Shown here one piece after another: positions 62,631 to 64,000 of a stretch of DNA of 64,000 bases. The notes beneath the pieces are model-generated. The model was not told the DNA's origin. It was given only the letters and a program-made list of their open reading frames with translations, and searched no databases. The stretch is from OLB9 sp041392785 (GTDB lineage: Bacteria; Bacteroidota; Bacteroidia; Chitinophagales; Saprospiraceae): contig JAWKLK010000007.1 of assembly GCA_041392785.1 (NCBI GenBank), forward strand, positions 124,001 through 188,000, in the 5' to 3' direction. The stretch's first letter is position 1. Every line of letters begins with the position of its first letter. A program made the position numbers and the translations under genes.

Positions 62631-64000
62631 TTAATTGATGAGTTGGAATTCAGTACGCCTATTTTTTGACTTACAATCTTCTGTTGCATTGGTTTCGCAA
62701 CCAGCTACAGGTTTGTCAGGTCCATTCCCTACTATGACAAATCTATTTGGATCTAAACTATACTCTGATTTTAAATAATCAGCTACAGCTTTAGCTCTTT
62801 TTTCTGATAGTACTTTGTTTGAAGCAGCGGAACCAACGTTATCAGTATTACCTTCGATACGCACTTTTGTATTTGCAAAAGTCTTAGCAATATCTTTAAA
62901 TTGAAGATCAATAATTGTTTTGGCATTTTCATCTAATTTGAATTGGCCTGTTGCAAAACGGATACTGACGGGTTTGGATGCAATGGCAGTTGCGACCTTA
63001 TCCTGACTCGTTGTAGGAGCAAAAACCTTAGATTTTTCTGCTTCATACCCTTGCCCTGAAAGGTTGGCTCCTTGTATTACTCCAGTATAAATTACAGATC
63101 TCCAAGCAGGAGCAGTATTTGGAAGTTCACCAATTTCTTTAAACTTCAATGACATTTTTTCATAAAGATCACTTCCTTTTTGACCTTTATATTCCGAGTT
63201 TAGTCCAAAGAAGTTGATATTATCGCCATGACTACTCCAATAAACAGTGGACATCATACCTTTAGCGTCATCCACACTCAATCCAACTAATTCTGATAAA
63301 TATTTAGCTGCTTTTTCTTCATTAGAAGGATTGTTCCTGATTTCCGCTACGCCTTTCATCCACCCTTGATAAAAACCATCAATCATTTTCTTTTTTGCGT
63401 CTATGGTGGATTGGCTTGCAAACATGATGTCCCCAATGATGTGTGATTGTTGTACTGTATTCAGTAATACCTTTGAACCGGCAACTTCACTTGTCGCTAT
63501 CAAATCATCAGGACTCCATACTACAGCAGCATCTATATCATTTGTTCTGAAAAGCTCTGCAGCTTTAAGATTGTCAGAAGTTTTAATGATATTTACATCT
63601 TGGTACGAAAGGCCAGCTGCTTCAAGAGAGCTTATCAATAAAGTTTGAGCGGGTGAAGGTACAGCTACAGCAATTCGTTTTCCTTTCAGATCATTGACCG
63701 TGTTGATACCACGTTTTACAATGATTGCATCGCCACCTCTTGACCAGTCCACTTGCATGAAAGCTTTTGGTTTAAAAGTATTGATATCTGCGGGTGCAGT
63801 GTAAAGCGGAAATGCATCTGCTGTTTGGACCAGCACATCATATTCACCACTCATCCATGCATTCATAGCATTGACAAGGTCATTATCCAAAATAAATTCT
63901 ACATTGAATCCGTATTCTTTGAAAAATCTACTATTAGTATTTGGTTTTGCACCTTCATTGAAATATAGGCCTGGTGCATAACCACCCCAAGTAACCAACT
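62631..64000 (-). CDS. ABC substrate-binding protein fused to an OmpA domain (N-terminus beyond window)
   Basis: The frame is open to the right edge of the window, so the true start and signal lie beyond it; 456 codons are visible. The first ~310 visible residues form an NMT1/SsuA-like periplasmic binding domain (GYAPGLYFNEG ... DVLVQTADAFPL ... KGKRIAVAVPSPAQTLLI ... LFRTNDIDAAVVWSPDD). After a ~30-residue linker, residues ~345-455 form an OmpA-like peptidoglycan-binding domain (VRIEGNTDNVGSAASNKVLSEKRAKAVADYL, ending in NRRTEFQLIN). The fusion should tether the binding protein to the cell wall in the periplasm. It is followed by its permease and ATPase. The substrate is unknown. Confidence 0.87.
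   Translation of the reverse strand, partial: LVTWGGYAPGLYFNEGAKPNTNSRFFKEYGFNVEFILDNDLVNAMNAWMSGEYDVLVQTADAFPLYTAPADINTFKPKAFMQVDWSRGGDAIIVKRGINTVNDLKGKRIAVAVPSPAQTLLISSLEAAGLSYQDVNIIKTSDNLKAAELFRTNDIDAAVVWSPDDLIATSEVAGSKVLLNTVQQSHIIGDIMFASQSTIDAKKKMIDGFYQGWMKGVAEIRNNPSNEEKAAKYLSELVGLSVDDAKGMMSTVYWSSHGDNINFFGLNSEYKGQKGSDLYEKMSLKFKEIGELPNTAPAWRSVIYTGVIQGANLSGQGYEAEKSKVFAPTTSQDKVATAIASKPVSIRFATGQFKLDENAKTIIDLQFKDIAKTFANTKVRIEGNTDNVGSAASNKVLSEKRAKAVADYLKSEYSLDPNRFVIVGNGPDKPVAGCETNATEDCKSKNRRTEFQLIN

Noticed and set aside
1..64000. tRNA, rRNA or CRISPR loci
   Set aside because: I looked in the gaps for tRNA cloverleaf arms and for regular repeats and found none.

Overview
The window is about 35% GC by eye and reads as a Bacteroidota chromosome, probably Saprospiria (Saprospiraceae-like). 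The signs are a type IX secretion (T9SS) plug protein, a T9SS C-terminal sorting tail on a huge metalloprotease, families typical of the phylum (DUF1573, DUF4199, DUF3467, MbnP-like), Bacteroidota-type promoters (TAnnTTTG at -7) and almost no Shine-Dalgarno sequences. No rRNA, tRNA or CRISPR array was seen.

Layout. 1-2217 is the 5' part of a reprolysin-like secreted metalloprotease cut by the window edge; a paralogue lies at 51193-54780. 2336-11952 is housekeeping: phosphopantetheinyl transferase, BON-LysM protein, MBL hydrolase, flavoprotein, rlmH, alkyladenine glycosylase, prfB with a programmed +1 frameshift, FKBP lipoprotein, nrnA, ndk. 12007-14336 is a divergent MbnP-like lipoprotein / di-haem peroxidase pair; the peroxidase has a one-base frameshift. 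14440-36087 holds DUF1573, metK, a small membrane protein broken at an A8 run, a MORN/TonB-C lipoprotein, the T9SS plug protein, a class A PBP, DUF1015, a PAP2-like protein, a radical SAM protein, pth, sppA, three SurA/PpiC-type chaperones in a row, a thiolase and a dihydroorotase.

36399-40130 is a porin - imelysin - di-haem DUF1111 operon, probably for iron or another metal. 40435-42469 holds a DUF4199 protein and then an ECF sigma factor followed by two small membrane proteins and a 52-residue histidine-rich peptide, with no recognised anti-sigma factor. An IS1595-like element (42477-43438) sits directly behind this cluster. An RRM protein and smc follow. 47447-50078 is an accessory island with a KAP-type NTPase interrupted by an in-frame amber codon and ORF debris.

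50079-64000 contains two lipoproteins, the second metalloprotease, a pnuC-lpxB-membrane protein-surE run, CvpA, a Tas-like aldo/keto reductase, a bacilliredoxin and an ABC importer whose substrate-binding protein is fused to an OmpA peptidoglycan-binding domain (cut by the right edge).

The least explained systems are the ECF/histidine-rich peptide cluster, the OmpA-anchored ABC importer and the MbnP/peroxidase pair. All family names come from reading the sequence; no database search was run.
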